The notes under the pieces: model-generated
Told to the model about the DNA's origin: nothing
What the model saw: only the letters and a program-made list of their open reading frames with translations
The model's database searches: none
Origin: CAWJJM01 sp963843275
GTDB taxonomy: Bacteria; Acidobacteriota; Thermoanaerobaculia; Multivoradales; JBCCEF01
Length of the DNA stretch: 64,000 bases
Assembly: GCA_963843275.1 (NCBI GenBank)
Contig: CAWJJM010000004.1
Coordinates: 671,219 to 735,218, forward strand
Direction of reading: 5' to 3'
In this document: positions 51,505-60,883 of the stretch, in pieces
Position numbering within the stretch: the stretch's first letter is position 1
How the letters are laid out: every line of letters begins with the position of its first letter
Position numbers and translations under genes: made by a program

Positions 51505-52890
51505 TCAACGAGACGTTCCGGACGGCCTCGAGGCGGGAGAGTCGTCGCGGCTCGCCGATCTCGCGGGTCCCGCGGCGCTCCGGTCGGCGCGCCCGCGGGC
51601 CACCTGCTCCCGCTCGACGCGCAGCTCGACCTTGGTGATGTCCGGCCGGAAGAACAGACCGACCGTCCAGTCGAGCACGATGCGCAGGCGTCGGTCCCAC
51701 TGCGGCATCTGGAACAGGTAGTACGTCCGTCGGATCCACCAGGCGGGGAAGCCCGTCAGGTGGACGCCGAACACCCGTGCGACGGCGCGGGTGTGGCCGA
51801 GCGACGCCATGGTACCGAGCGGTCGAAAGGCGAACGGCTCGGGCGCCCGCCCGTCGACGACGCGGCGGAGGTTGCGGGCGAGCTGTCGCGCTTCGCGGAC
51901 GGTGTGCTGCGCCAGGGCCGGATAGGGCCGACCGTCGGGTCCCGGAATGGAGGCGCAGTCGCCCAGCGCCCAGACGTTCGGGTGGCTGTGGCTCCGCATC
52001 GTCGCGTCGACGGCGATCCGGCCGCGCCGCTCGTGGGCGACGGGAATCGCGCGGGCGCTGGCGCTCGGCACGATGCCCGCCGCGACCACGATCGTCCCGG
52101 CATCGATCGTCTCGTCGGCGAGACGGACCCGGGTGCTCTCGATCGATTGGACGGGCGTCGCCACGCTCAGCTCGGCACCCCGTCGTCGCAGCACGCGGCT
52201 CGCCACCGCCGCCATCTCCTCGTCGAGCTCCCGGAGGATCCGCGGGCCGGCCTCGAGCAGCCGGAAGCGCACCTCCTCCCGGCGGATCCGGGGGTAGTAG
52301 CGCAGGACGTCGTCCGCGAAGGCGGTCAGCTCGCCCAGCAGCTCGACGCCGACCAGACCCCCACCGATCACGACGACGGTCAGGCAGCCCCGTCGCGTCG
52401 TCGTGTCGGGCGCCGCATCGGCTCGCTCGAACATCTCGATGAGGTGGTTCCGCAGCACGAGCGCGTCGGCCATCGTCTTGAAGGTGAACGCATTCGCCGA
52501 GCCGGGAATGAGCTGGTCGTTGGTCGAGGCGCCCAGTGCCACGACGAGGTGGTCGTACGGCAGGTCGTAGCAGCCGCCCTCGTCGGGGACGGCTCGAACG
52601 ACCTGGCCTTCGACGTCGACGGACTCGACCGTCGCCTCGACGAAGCGGGCGCGACCGAGCACGGCCCGGATCGGCTGCGCGCAGTGCCGCAACTCCAACC
52701 GACCGGAGCAGGCTTCGAAGAGCAGGGGGGTGAGGACGAAGAAGTTCTCGCGGCTCACCAAGGTGACGTCGGCGGCCGCTCGCCCGTGGAAGAGTCGCTC
52801 CAGGTGCCGGGCGGTCGCCACGCCGCCGAATCCACCGCCCAGCACGACGATACGAACGGGGGTCCCCTTTCCGGGGTCGGTTCGGTGCAT
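51505..52890 (-). CDS. FAD/NAD(P)-dependent oxidoreductase, NDH-2-like
   Basis: A 461-aa two-dinucleotide-fold flavoprotein. FAD-binding motif IVVLGGGFGGVATARHLERL, NAD(P)H-binding motif VVVIGGGLVGVELLGELTAF, and the second FAD motif NVWALGDCASIPGPDGRPYP. A C-terminal hydrophobic/aromatic stretch (FPAWWIRRTYYLFQMPQWDR) resembles the membrane anchor of type II NADH dehydrogenases. It probably passes NADH electrons to quinone. Minus strand, between the two EamA repeat copies. Confidence 0.87.
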   Translation of the reverse strand: MHRTDPGKGTPVRIVVLGGGFGGVATARHLERLFHGRAAADVTLVSRENFFVLTPLLFEACSGRLELRHCAQPIRAVLGRARFVEATVESVDVEGQVVRAVPDEGGCYDLPYDHLVVALGASTNDQLIPGSANAFTFKTMADALVLRNHLIEMFERADAAPDTTTRRGCLTVVVIGGGLVGVELLGELTAFADDVLRYYPRIRREEVRFRLLEAGPRILRELDEEMAAVASRVLRRRGAELSVATPVQSIESTRVRLADETIDAGTIVVAAGIVPSASARAIPVAHERRGRIAVDATMRSHSHPNVWALGDCASIPGPDGRPYPALAQHTVREARQLARNLRRVVDGRAPEPFAFRPLGTMASLGHTRAVARVFGVHLTGFPAWWIRRTYYLFQMPQWDRRLRIVLDWTVGLFFRPDITKVELRVEREQVARGRADRSAAGPARSASRDDSPASRPSGTSR

Positions 52891-53010
52891 CCCTCAGGGT
52901 AAACCCGAGCGCGTCGGTCCTGCAATCGGGCCTGACCTCGGGTGCCCGACCCACCTCGATGGCGGAGGCTCGGCCGGCACGAGCGGTGCAGGCGCGAGCA
53001 GGGGGCGCTG

Positions 53011-53808
53011 ATGAGGACGGTCACGCCAAGAGACTCGGCCGCCCTGCCGAACTCGCGCGCCGAGATCGAGAGACGCAGGGCCTCGGGCCGGCTCAACGGG
53101 TGGAGCTTGGTCGCGATGCTCTTCGCCCGTTCGGTCTTGTCCCTGTTCGCGCAGGGCCTGGTCGCGGCCGTCTACGCCCTGCGCTCGACGCCGGATCCCT
53201 GGCTCGCGGCGGCCCGCTGGTTCCCCGTCTGCGGCACGTTGGTCGACGTCGGGTGCCTCGCCGCCCTCTGGTGGCTCACCGGGCGCGAGGGCATCGGCCT
53301 CCTCGACCTGGTGGGCTTCGATCGCAGGCGATGGGGGCGCGACCTGCTGCTCGGGCTCGGCCTGATCCCCGTGAGCCTGGGGCTCATCCTCGCCGGGATC
53401 TGGATCAGCACGCGGATCATCTTCGGCGCCGCCGAGACGCCGCCCGCCTTCGGGCCCCTGCCGCTGCTGCCGGCGTTGTATGCCGTGCTCGTGTTCCCGG
53501 CGGTCTGGGGGTTCGGCGAGCAGATGACCTACGACGGCTACCTGGTGCCGCGCCTCCAGGTGGCGACGCGGAGCACGGCCGTGGCCGTGATCGCCGTGTC
53601 CATCCCGTGGTCGTTCCAGCACGCCCTGCAGCCCCTGACGTTCGACCCGGACTTCATGCTGTACCGGGCGCTCTCACCGCTCCCGTTCTCGATCTTCCAA
53701 TGCCTGCTCTACCTCCGCATCCGCCGCCTGCAACCGCTCATCATCGCCCACTGGCTCATGGACGCCGGCGACCTGTTCGCGACCGTCCTGCTGCCGCTCT
53801 TCGGATGA
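53011..53808 (+). CDS. CPBP-family intramembrane metalloprotease homologue with altered active site
   Basis: A 265-aa protein with about seven helices. Two of the three Abi/CPBP motifs are seen: F-x3-H in WSFQHAL and H-x3-D in IAHWLMDAG. The first, EExxxR, is replaced by GFGEQMTYDGYLVPRL (E-Q-M-T-Y-D), so peptidase activity is doubtful. ATG 53011 follows GGGGGCG; an earlier in-frame start would add an Arg-rich tail. The DAPG-hydrolase-like gene follows after 16 bp. Confidence 0.72.
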   Translation: MRTVTPRDSAALPNSRAEIERRRASGRLNGWSLVAMLFARSVLSLFAQGLVAAVYALRSTPDPWLAAARWFPVCGTLVDVGCLAALWWLTGREGIGLLDLVGFDRRRWGRDLLLGLGLIPVSLGLILAGIWISTRIIFGAAETPPAFGPLPLLPALYAVLVFPAVWGFGEQMTYDGYLVPRLQVATRSTAVAVIAVSIPWSFQHALQPLTFDPDFMLYRALSPLPFSIFQCLLYLRIRRLQPLIIAHWLMDAGDLFATVLLPLFG

Positions 53809-53824
53809 CCCCAGAGTCCCCAAC

Positions 53825-54466
53825 ATGATCACCCTTCCCGAGCCGCGGCCGGTCCTGTGGCCGCTCCGTGACGTGTCGAGCGCCGACGTCCGCGACGAGC
53901 GCCTCGCCGACGGCCGGCGCAGGATCTCCATTCGCCATCAGGAGCTCGCCGGCGTGACGCCGGCCATGCTCGACTGGTGGTACGGCCACGTCGACGGTCC
54001 CATGGAGTATGCGGGACGCACGTACCCGCGGTACCTGGTCTGGCACCCCCTCGATCACATCTCCTACGTGGTCGAGAGCCGGCTGCCCGACGGTAGCGTC
54101 GGTGTCGGCTGCAGGCTCCGCATCATGGAAGCGTTCCAGCGCCGGCCCGATCGGCTGCTGCGCATCCACGTCCAGGTGCTGCGGCGCGATGCCGAGGAGG
54201 CCGTCATCGGCAGAAAGCTCCTGGGGCGGACCATCCTGCGGCTGGTGAACCGCTTCTCGCCCACGCAGTCCGGCACGGACTACCTCAGCACGATGACGAT
54301 CGGCACCGGAGCCTGGCCCGGACGCCTCGGGCTCAACGCCCTCCTCACCCGGCGCATTCTCGGCGGCGAGCTGGCGATGCACTGGGCGCGTCACCACGTC
54401 GAGGAGATCGGGACGCTCGAGCACTTCCTGCCCGGGCTCTTCGCCGCGCAGGGCGCTCGGCCGTGA
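53825..54466 (+). CDS. DAPG hydrolase (PhlG)-like protein
   Basis: A 213-aa protein resembling the zinc-dependent C-C hydrolase PhlG that cleaves 2,4-diacetylphloroglucinol. It has GVTPAMLDWWYGHVDGPMEY, PRYLVWHPLDHISYV and a C-terminal HWARHHVEEIGTLEHFLPGL, with His/Glu ligands in the positions expected. The true substrate may differ. Its TGA overlaps the next gene's ATG (TGATG). Confidence 0.8.
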   Translation: MITLPEPRPVLWPLRDVSSADVRDERLADGRRRISIRHQELAGVTPAMLDWWYGHVDGPMEYAGRTYPRYLVWHPLDHISYVVESRLPDGSVGVGCRLRIMEAFQRRPDRLLRIHVQVLRRDAEEAVIGRKLLGRTILRLVNRFSPTQSGTDYLSTMTIGTGAWPGRLGLNALLTRRILGGELAMHWARHHVEEIGTLEHFLPGLFAAQGARP

Positions 54467-55188
54467 TGCGCGAGACCACCCTCCTGCCCTACGACGACTT
54501 CGCGGGACCGCGCCTCGACCCCGCGCGCTGGAGCCCGGTGCGCCTGCCGCTCCCCGAGGGCGAGCGCACCCCGCTGGATCCCAACGCCGAGGTCACCGTC
54601 GGAGGGGGCGAGCTGCGCGTGACGATCCCGCGCTTCTCGATCCGGGACGACCGGGTCCAGGCGGCCGACAGCGCCAAGTACCTCGTCGCCTCGACCCGTC
54701 GCTTCGACGTGCCGCCGGATCGGCCGGCGACGTTCGCCGTCGAGTGCGCGGTCGAGAACGTCGGCGGAGACCCCACGGACTACCGCCTCGCGATGGCCGC
54801 CTTCCACGTCTTCGATCTCGACGCGAGCCAGCGCGTGTTCAGCGTCTGCGGCACGTCCACGCGCGTGCTGGCGCTGCACGAGCAGGTCGGGATGGGTGGC
54901 GAGGGGACGGGAGAGCCGTTCTACCACGTGGTGGAGTCCCCGTACGAGGACTTCGACGACGACTTCACCCGGCTTCGTGCGTGCGTCCTCACCCTGGACC
55001 GGGCGCGGTCGACGGCCACGTGGCAAGTCGACGGCCACAAGGTCTACGAGGCCTGCGGCACCCTCGTCCCGGAGCACGTCCGGATCGGCTTCGGCATCTG
55101 GACCATGCTGCCGATCCGTAACGGCCGCAGCCGCTCGGTCGAAGGACAGGGCGTGAGCGCGCGCTGGCGCCGGCCCTGCACGCCGTGA
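54466..55188 (+). CDS. DUF6081-like beta-sandwich protein
   Basis: A 240-aa soluble, beta-rich protein (LLPYDDFAGPRLDPARWSPV, RLAMAAFHVFDLDASQRVFS, ARSTATWQVDGHKVYEA, IRIGFGIWTMLPI-like end). The fold looks like a concanavalin-type jelly roll, as in DUF6081. No enzymatic residues assigned. Coupled to the PhlG-like gene, so they may act together. ATG 54466 is used. Confidence 0.7.
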   Translation: MRETTLLPYDDFAGPRLDPARWSPVRLPLPEGERTPLDPNAEVTVGGGELRVTIPRFSIRDDRVQAADSAKYLVASTRRFDVPPDRPATFAVECAVENVGGDPTDYRLAMAAFHVFDLDASQRVFSVCGTSTRVLALHEQVGMGGEGTGEPFYHVVESPYEDFDDDFTRLRACVLTLDRARSTATWQVDGHKVYEACGTLVPEHVRIGFGIWTMLPIRNGRSRSVEGQGVSARWRRPCTP

Positions 55189-55235
55189 AGCCCGTGCCGA
55201 CCGTCCGCGTCGACGTCATGCTGAGCGTCGAGGGC

Positions 55236-55463
55236 GAGATGGTCGCCCTGAAGGAGCTCCCGGCGCGCACCTTCGGCATCCTGATGAGCCTCGAGCCGGC
55301 CGTGGCCGCGCTCGCCGGCCTGGTCTTCCTCGGCGAGGTGCTGTCGCCGCGCCAGTGGCTGGCCGTGGCGCTGGTCATCGCCGCCAGCACGGGGTCGACC
55401 CTGACCTCGCCCCGCCCCGAGCAGGTCGCCGAGGGCGAAGCGGAGGGGTGGCACGGCGGGTGA
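55236..55463 (+). repeat. 228-bp direct repeat, copy 2 (EamA gene fragment)
   Basis: The exporter C-terminus (ALKELPARTFGILMSLEP to GWHGG and stop) without the rest of the gene. An in-frame start at 55185 gives a chimeric 92-aa frame (KPVPTVRVDVMLSVEGEMVA...) that is unlikely to be functional. Confidence 0.88.
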
Positions 55464-55517
55464 TCCGCCCCCGGGGCGCCCTGCGACGTCGCTCGCCGAT
55501 CCGGGCTGCGAATCACC

Positions 55518-56678
55518 CTAGGGTGACCCGCCCGCCGGAACGTGCGGGCACTGGAACACCTTGCCCGCGACCTCCACGCCGTCGGCGAGGGCGTCGCTGG
55601 CCTCGAAGCACCACAGGGAGTCGAGCAGGACGGTGCCGGGGTCGAGGGTGGCGCGGGAGTAGTCGTAGAGGTCGGTCTGCGCCAACTCGGCGTCGAGGGG
55701 ATTGCCCGCCTTGTCTTCCCATCCGGCGGTGTTGATCTGCGACGATCCGGTCAGGGTGTTGAGCCCGCCTGCCAGAGGTGCCTGTTGCGATCCCCCGATC
55801 ACGATCTGGCCGTCGGCGGCCACCAGCCTCCCGGCGAACGGAGCGGACTCGAAGCCGACGGTGCCGCCGGCGGTGGCGAAGCCGGCGCGATTGCTGACCG
55901 TCAGCGAGCAGCCGTGGGTGGTCGGCGGCCCGTAGTAGCAGTCGACGTCCACGTAGGATCCCGCGCCGTTGGCGTACAGGCCAGCGGGTCCGGAGACGAC
56001 GCCGTCCCACAGCGTCGAAAACCCGCCGCTGTAGACGGTGTGGGCCCACTGGTTGTCGATCAGGTCGCAGGCTTGGAACACCGCGTTGCTCTGCCGCTGC
56101 ACGTTGAAGCCGTACCGGTTGCGGGCGGCCTGGAGACGGGTCGCCCGCACGTAGGAGGAGGCGGAGACGTGCAGCCCGGCGTTCTCGTTGTCGTTGAACC
56201 AGCAGTTGTCGATCGTGGCCTCGGTGAACCACAGGCCGAGGCCGGCCGACGGGCCGTTGTTGAACGACAGGTTCTCGATCGCGATCCGGTCGCCCCAGCG
56301 CAGCTCGAGCGTCGCGTCCCGGGGGGGATCGGCCACTCCCCGGAGGCCGTCCGTCGCCGGGTCGGCGCCGCGGAGCGTCAGGTCGCTGCGCCGCTCGATG
56401 CGGACGTTCTCGGTGCAGATGCCGCGGATCTCCACGACCGATGCGGTCGGGTTCCTGTCCAGGGCGGCCTGCAGGCTCTCACCCCGGTCGCACCGCACCA
56501 GGACCGACTTCACGTTCGACTGCGCCGGCGCCGCCGCGGCGCGCAGTTGCAGGAGCTCGGCCCGCGCCGTCGCCTTCATCTCGCGGACCTGCTCCAGATC
56601 GATCGCCCGGCTCGGCGCCGCCGCCACCAGGGCGCCGGCCAACACCACGGATCCTGCCATCGCGACTACGGTTCTCAT
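55518..56678 (-). CDS. Secreted right-handed beta-helix protein (NosD/pectate-lyase-like fold)
   Basis: A 386-aa exported protein. Signal peptide at about residues 1-25 (VVAMAGSVVLAGALVAAAPS), a helical segment (LEQVREMKATARAELLQLRA), then parallel beta-helix turns (VVEIRGICTENVRIERRSDL; IAIENLSFNNGPSAGLGLWF; TIDNCWFNDNENAGLHVSAS). No catalytic residues can be assigned; it may be a surface or carbohydrate-binding protein. I start at ATG 56678; an in-frame ATG at 56732 lies upstream. Confidence 0.8.
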   Translation of the reverse strand: MRTVVAMAGSVVLAGALVAAAPSRAIDLEQVREMKATARAELLQLRAAAAPAQSNVKSVLVRCDRGESLQAALDRNPTASVVEIRGICTENVRIERRSDLTLRGADPATDGLRGVADPPRDATLELRWGDRIAIENLSFNNGPSAGLGLWFTEATIDNCWFNDNENAGLHVSASSYVRATRLQAARNRYGFNVQRQSNAVFQACDLIDNQWAHTVYSGGFSTLWDGVVSGPAGLYANGAGSYVDVDCYYGPPTTHGCSLTVSNRAGFATAGGTVGFESAPFAGRLVAADGQIVIGGSQQAPLAGGLNTLTGSSQINTAGWEDKAGNPLDAELAQTDLYDYSRATLDPGTVLLDSLWCFEASDALADGVEVAGKVFQCPHVPAGGSP

Positions 56679-57219
56679 CCCACACCTCCCGTTGCCCTCC
56701 GGACATCGAGGGCGAGACAAGCAGTCGTCCAACTCACTGGTTCACCCCACCGGCGCGCGCTGCGCCGGTCCGGGGCGGTGGGTTCGTGGCGGTCGGGAGC
56801 TTCGGGGGGGCGGTGCCGGGCTTCTCGGCGCGGGCGCAGGAGCAGCTCGGGTCGGGGGGAGCCTCCGGCGCCGGACGAACGGGAGCACATGCAGCCGATC
56901 ATGGCCACGACACTCCACGGCGCGCGGATCGGCGACGGTTTCGTCGATCGGGCGCTCAGGGAGCCCGCACGAATCAACAGCTCGAAGACCGGGCTCCCCT
57001 CATCGCCCACTATGGGAGTCGCCGTCCGGAGAAGGACCACCCCCTGGGGCGGGACCGCTACGGGGGATCGGCTTCGATGGCCTCGGTCGTCCGGACACCG
57101 TCGCCCCGGCGGCTCGTTGACCTCGACCTCGAGCTTTTGGGCGAGCCGCGAGGGCGCGGAGCCCCTGGAAGGCCGTCGACCGCGGCGGCCTCGGGCGCTC
57201 CCGACGCAGGCGATCTCCC
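56679..57219. other. Non-coding or decayed stretch
   Basis: About 540 bp with no supportable gene. Open frames on both strands are Arg/Pro-rich composition artefacts without recognisable domains or ribosome-binding sites. Confidence 0.5.
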
Positions 57220-57635
57220 TCAGGCCGGGGAGAAGGGGTTCTCCACCCGCACGCCATCGAGGACCTGGCCGGCCTGGAGATCCTCGGTCAGCAGCACCTG
57301 GCAACCGGCCGCGGCGGCGGCGCGGACGATGAGGGCGTCCCAGAAGGAGATCGCGTGCAGGCGGTGGAGGTCGATCGCGCCCAGGATCGTCGCGAGCTCG
57401 ATCCGCACCAGGTGCATCTCGGCGAGGAGCGCGACCTTGCGCCGTGCGGTGGCCGGATCCACGCCCAGCTTGCGGGTCGAGATGACGAAGAACTCCTCGA
57501 GCACCTGTGTCGAGACGACGCCCTCTCCCGAACGGAGCGACTCCCGCAGGATCGGCGTGCTCGCTCTCGCTTGACGTCGGCGACGTCCAGGTCGTCGGCG
57601 TAGACCAGGACATTGGTGTCGAGAAACTTGCGCAT
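57220..57635 (-). CDS. PIN-domain toxin VapC (frameshifted)
   Basis: The ATG at 57635 overlaps the antitoxin stop (TGATG). The first residues RKFLDTNVLVYADD carry the catalytic Asp. After a frame change near 57555 the rest reads ESLRSGEGVVSTQVLEEFFV, then SFWDALIVRAAAAAGCQVLL and TEDLQAGQVLDGV, with the conserved acids. Without the shift this is a normal PIN toxin of about 138 aa. Confidence 0.75.
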
Positions 57636-57865
57636 CAGACCCGGCCGGCGTAGGCGTCCTCGCGGCGCCAGGGTTGGCCGGCCGAGTGCCCGCCGTGCTC
57701 CTGCATGAGCTCGAGCAGCTCGTCGGCGACGTCGTCACCACTCCGCGCCCCGGCGAGGCTCCGCAACTGCTCGCGCAGCAGCTCCTGCAGGCTGATGCCG
57801 CGCCCGCGCGCCAGCTCCCGCGCCCGCTCCAACAGCTCGTCGTCGACCGAGATCGTCAAGTTCAT
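57635..57865 (-). CDS. VapB-like ribbon-helix-helix antitoxin
   Basis: A 76-aa protein. The N-terminal RHH (NLTISVDDELLERARELARG, then ISLQELLREQLRS) is followed by an acidic toxin-binding tail (DELLELMQEHGGHSAGQPWR). Antitoxin-first order with toxin overlap is typical of vapBC. Second TA pair in the window. Confidence 0.8.
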   Translation of the reverse strand: MNLTISVDDELLERARELARGRGISLQELLREQLRSLAGARSGDDVADELLELMQEHGGHSAGQPWRREDAYAGRV

Positions 57866-57949
57866 GAACACAGGATACGTGAGCACGGATTACGCGCGTG
57901 TCCACGGAGGCGGCCTCCCTGGAGAGCCTCGGGGGACTGTCCAGGCTCG

Positions 57950-58055
57950 AGACCAGCCTGCGATCCACACCCACGTCCTCGACCGCTGCGGTCGCAGTGT
58001 CCACCGGCCGCGTCGCCGCCGGCGCGCCGCCGGCGCCGAGGTCCAGAGCCCCGCC
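57950..58055 (+). pseudogene. Integron-integrase C-terminal remnant (third copy)
   Basis: HTHVLDRCGRSV, then an intervening 40-45 bp, then EVQSPADS: the same tail as THILNRGGRGVQSPADLL at 34.4 kb, interrupted. No recombinase core is present. It lies between vapB and an NTF2-like gene. Confidence 0.5.
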
Positions 58056-58308
58056 GACTCCGGATCGAGTACGAAGTCGAAGACACCTGAAGGCGAGCGG
58101 GCTGGGCTACACGATCCTGCGGATCGGGGGAATCGATCCTCCTCTAGGGAAGAGGGTACGCTTCGGGCGAGGGGAGGTGGGCGGGCCGCAGAAGACTGCG
58201 GGAGCGAGGTCGCCCCCCACTGCATCCGACCGTCCGCTGGCGCCTCCGGCGCGGAGGACGTGGACAGACCGGGGGCTACGGAGCGCGGACGAAGGAGAAC
58301 GGAAAGGC

Positions 58309-58677
58309 ATGTCGAAGAACATCGAGACCGTCAACGCGTACCTGGACGGCTTCCGCAAGAACGATCACGAACAGATCCTGTCCTGCCTGACCGACGACAT
58401 CCGGTGGACCGTCTTCGGTGCCTTCCGGTTGACCGGCAAGGAGGCCTACGACAAGGCCATCGACGGCGCGCCCGAGTTCATCGACCCTCCCGAGCTCGAG
58501 GTCGTGCGCATGGTCGAGCAGGGCGACGTCGTCATGGCGGAGCTCACCGGCACGGCGAGGCGCGCCGCGGGCGGAGAGATGCGGATGTCCATGGCCGAGG
58601 TGTTCGTCCTGCGCGACGGCAAGATCGCGGAGCGCCGCGCCTGGGTGATCCCTCTCGAGGAGAACGACTACCGCTGA
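58309..58677 (+). CDS. SnoaL-like/NTF2-fold protein (122 aa)
   Basis: KNIETVNAYLDGFRKNDHEQ, ILSCLTDDIRWTVFGAFRLT, GKEAYDKAI, EMRMSMAEVFVLRDGKIAER: complete NTF2-like protein, probably a ketosteroid-isomerase-type small-molecule enzyme or binding protein. GAAAGG precedes the ATG 58309. Intact, unlike several of its neighbours. Confidence 0.8.
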   Translation: MSKNIETVNAYLDGFRKNDHEQILSCLTDDIRWTVFGAFRLTGKEAYDKAIDGAPEFIDPPELEVVRMVEQGDVVMAELTGTARRAAGGEMRMSMAEVFVLRDGKIAERRAWVIPLEENDYR

Positions 58678-58906
58678 GCGACGGCGCGGGACGCTTGATC
58701 CCCCGGTACAGCCTCGGCGTGACTGTAGGATGGAGGAACGATGCGGACGCCGGTGCGGCCTTGCCGCCCAACCCCTCCTGGCACGACGTCATCCGATCCA
58801 ACGTGGCGCCCATCGCGTGTCGGGCCGCGAACCTCCACGCTTCGGCCGGCAACTCGGCCCGGGCACTGCCGCAGAGCTCAGTCGCCGTCAGGCGGCCGAG
58901 AACCCC

Positions 58907-59411
58907 GTGCGACCTGTTGAGCTTCTCTTGCTCCTACCGCTGGTCGCCGCGGGTTGCGGGCCCTTGCAGCCCGATCACCCGCGGGCGACGTCCGTTGCTC
59001 CGGGCAGTTCCCGAGCCGAGGCCGATTCCTCCGCTTCCTCACCCGTTGATTCGACCTCCGGAGAGTGCCAAGAGCTTCTGCAGTGGGCACGTGACGGGAA
59101 AGTCGCAGCCGAACGGCTCACCGGGTCCACACATCACCTGGACGGCGTATGTCACCGCGGAGAGCCGCCGTGACGTGACCGCTCGCTACACCGCCCTTCT
59201 CGGTCCCGACGGAGACTCCGGTGGCGATGGGTGCGACTCGTGGCGGATCCCGCCGACCGACACTCGCTCCGTCGTGGAGGTCTGCGATCCCTCCGCGTCC
59301 GGGCCTTGGAGCCGTTGCGGCGTCCCTCCAGAAGGGTCCACCTGCATCGTCGTCATCTCCACGATGGCGAGGGTCTCCCCGGATCCTGCTGCACCTCCGT
59401 CGTCCCCCTAG
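58907..59411 (+). pseudogene. Small lipoprotein (frameshifted)
   Basis: GTG 58907 starts RPVELLLLLPLVAAGC, a good lipobox. A Ser/Asp-rich spacer follows (SSPVDSTSGECQELLQ). Near 59125 the frame changes, and the end reads ITWTAYVTAESRRDVTARYT, WRIPPTDTRSVVEVCDPSAS, STCIVVISTMA. No family recognised. The 259 bp that follow (59412-59670) hold no gene. Confidence 0.5.
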
Positions 59412-59670
59412 GTCGACGGTTCGTGCCCGCCCGCCGGACCCCCGTTGCCGCGGACGCCGCGGTGGCGCTCCCGGTCGGGTGCGGGGCCGGGTCCACCGTC
59501 CGCTGGGCGGTCGTCGCCTCCTGCGTCGCCGCTCGCGTCAGATCCCGTGGGGCGACTGAGGGACCCGCGCTGGCAGCGGAGCTGCTTGCGATCGAGGTAG
59601 GGTCGAACGGCGCCTTCGGCCCGATCGGAACCTCCAGGAGGCCCGGCGCCCGACCCGGCGGAGGCAGCGG

Positions 59671-60064
59671 ATGACCATCGTGAGCGTTCGGTACATCGTC
59701 AACGACGTCGACGACGCCATCGCGTTCTATCGCGATCGTCTGGACTTTCAAGAGGAAATGCATCCCGCGCCCACGTTTGCGATGCTCCGGCGCGGCGACC
59801 TTGCGGCTGCTCCTCAGCGCACCCAGCAACGTCGGCGGCGGCGGGATGGCCCTGCCGGACGGGACGGTGCCGCGACCGGGCGGCTGGAACCGGATCTCGC
59901 TCGAGGTGCCGGACCTGGAGGCCACCGTGGCGGAGCTGCGGAAGAACGGCGTCCGCTTTCGCAGCGGAATCGTCACCGGCGTGGGCGGGCGGCAGATCCT
60001 CCTCGACGATCCTTCGGGCAATCCCGTCGAGCTCTTCGAACCCGTGCAACGCCAGCACGGGTGA
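59671..60064 (+). CDS. VOC-family (glyoxalase/dioxygenase fold) protein, frameshifted
   Basis: The first beta-alpha module is TIVSVRYIVNDVDDAIAFYR, then DRLDFQEEMHPAPTFAMLRR. A 1-nt indel near 59803 leads to the second module (WNRISLEVPDLEATVAELRK, GGRQILLDDPSGNPVELFEP) with the terminal metal-ligand Glu. About 130 aa when corrected. Metal-dependent small-molecule enzyme or antibiotic-binding protein. Confidence 0.75.
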
Positions 60065-60178
60065 CCTTGCGCCGCGGCGGCCCCTCGCTGAAGCGGACGC
60101 CACCCGGGTGAGCTCGCCACGAGACGGGGCTGTGCGACCGAGCGATCGGCCCGACCTCGCAGCGAGGGTCGGTGCATC

Positions 60179-60781
60179 ATGACCCGATCGACCCGCGATG
60201 GCGACGACCGGTCCGGCTGGGAGTCGGCTGCCGGGTGGTTCGTGGAGTACGCCGCGAGATCGCGTGTGGGGGTGGGTGTGGTGGAGGCCTGGGCCCGCGA
60301 CCTGCCGCCGGGCGGAGCGGTGTTGGATGTCGGGTGTGGGCCCGGGTCGCCGAGGACGGTTCCGCTGGCCGGTGGCGGCCGGCAGCTCTACGCCATCGAT
60401 TCGTCTCCCAGCCTGGCGGCCGCCTACCGCAGGCGCTTCCCCGACGCCCATGTCGAGTGCGAAGCGGTGGAGCGGTCCAGCTTCTTCGGGAGGGCGTTCG
60501 CTGGCATCCTGGCCTGGGGACTCGTGTTCTTGCTGCCCTCCGACGAGCAACGCTCCGTCCTGCGCCGGCTCGTGGCGGCCCTCGAGCCCGGCGGTCGGCT
60601 TCTGTTCACTGCGCCGAGCACGGCATGCACCTGGAGCGACCGGACCACGGGACAACCGTCCGCTTCCCTGGGCGCCGAGGCCTACCGCGCGCTGATGGAG
60701 AGCCTGGGCGCGACACTGGAAGCTGAATTCGACGACGAAGGCCAGAACCACTACTACGATGTCCGGAAGAGATCGGGCTGA
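60179..60781 (+). CDS. SAM-dependent class I methyltransferase
   Basis: A 200-aa methyltransferase. Motif I is GAVLDVGCGPGSPRTVPLA, followed by the acidic residue in LYAIDSSPSLAAAYR, motif IV-type AGILAWGLVFLLPS and EPGGRLLFTAPS. The family is ubiE/Methyltransf_25-like. The acceptor substrate cannot be told. Intact. Confidence 0.85.
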   Translation: MTRSTRDGDDRSGWESAAGWFVEYAARSRVGVGVVEAWARDLPPGGAVLDVGCGPGSPRTVPLAGGGRQLYAIDSSPSLAAAYRRRFPDAHVECEAVERSSFFGRAFAGILAWGLVFLLPSDEQRSVLRRLVAALEPGGRLLFTAPSTACTWSDRTTGQPSASLGAEAYRALMESLGATLEAEFDDEGQNHYYDVRKRSG

Positions 60782-60883
60782 GATGAACGGTGGGGGTCCC
60801 GACGTCCTCCAGCGGTCCCTTGGACGCCGCAGAGGGCGGGACGATCCCGCGCAACCGATCACGCCGGGCGCCGGAGAGAGACT

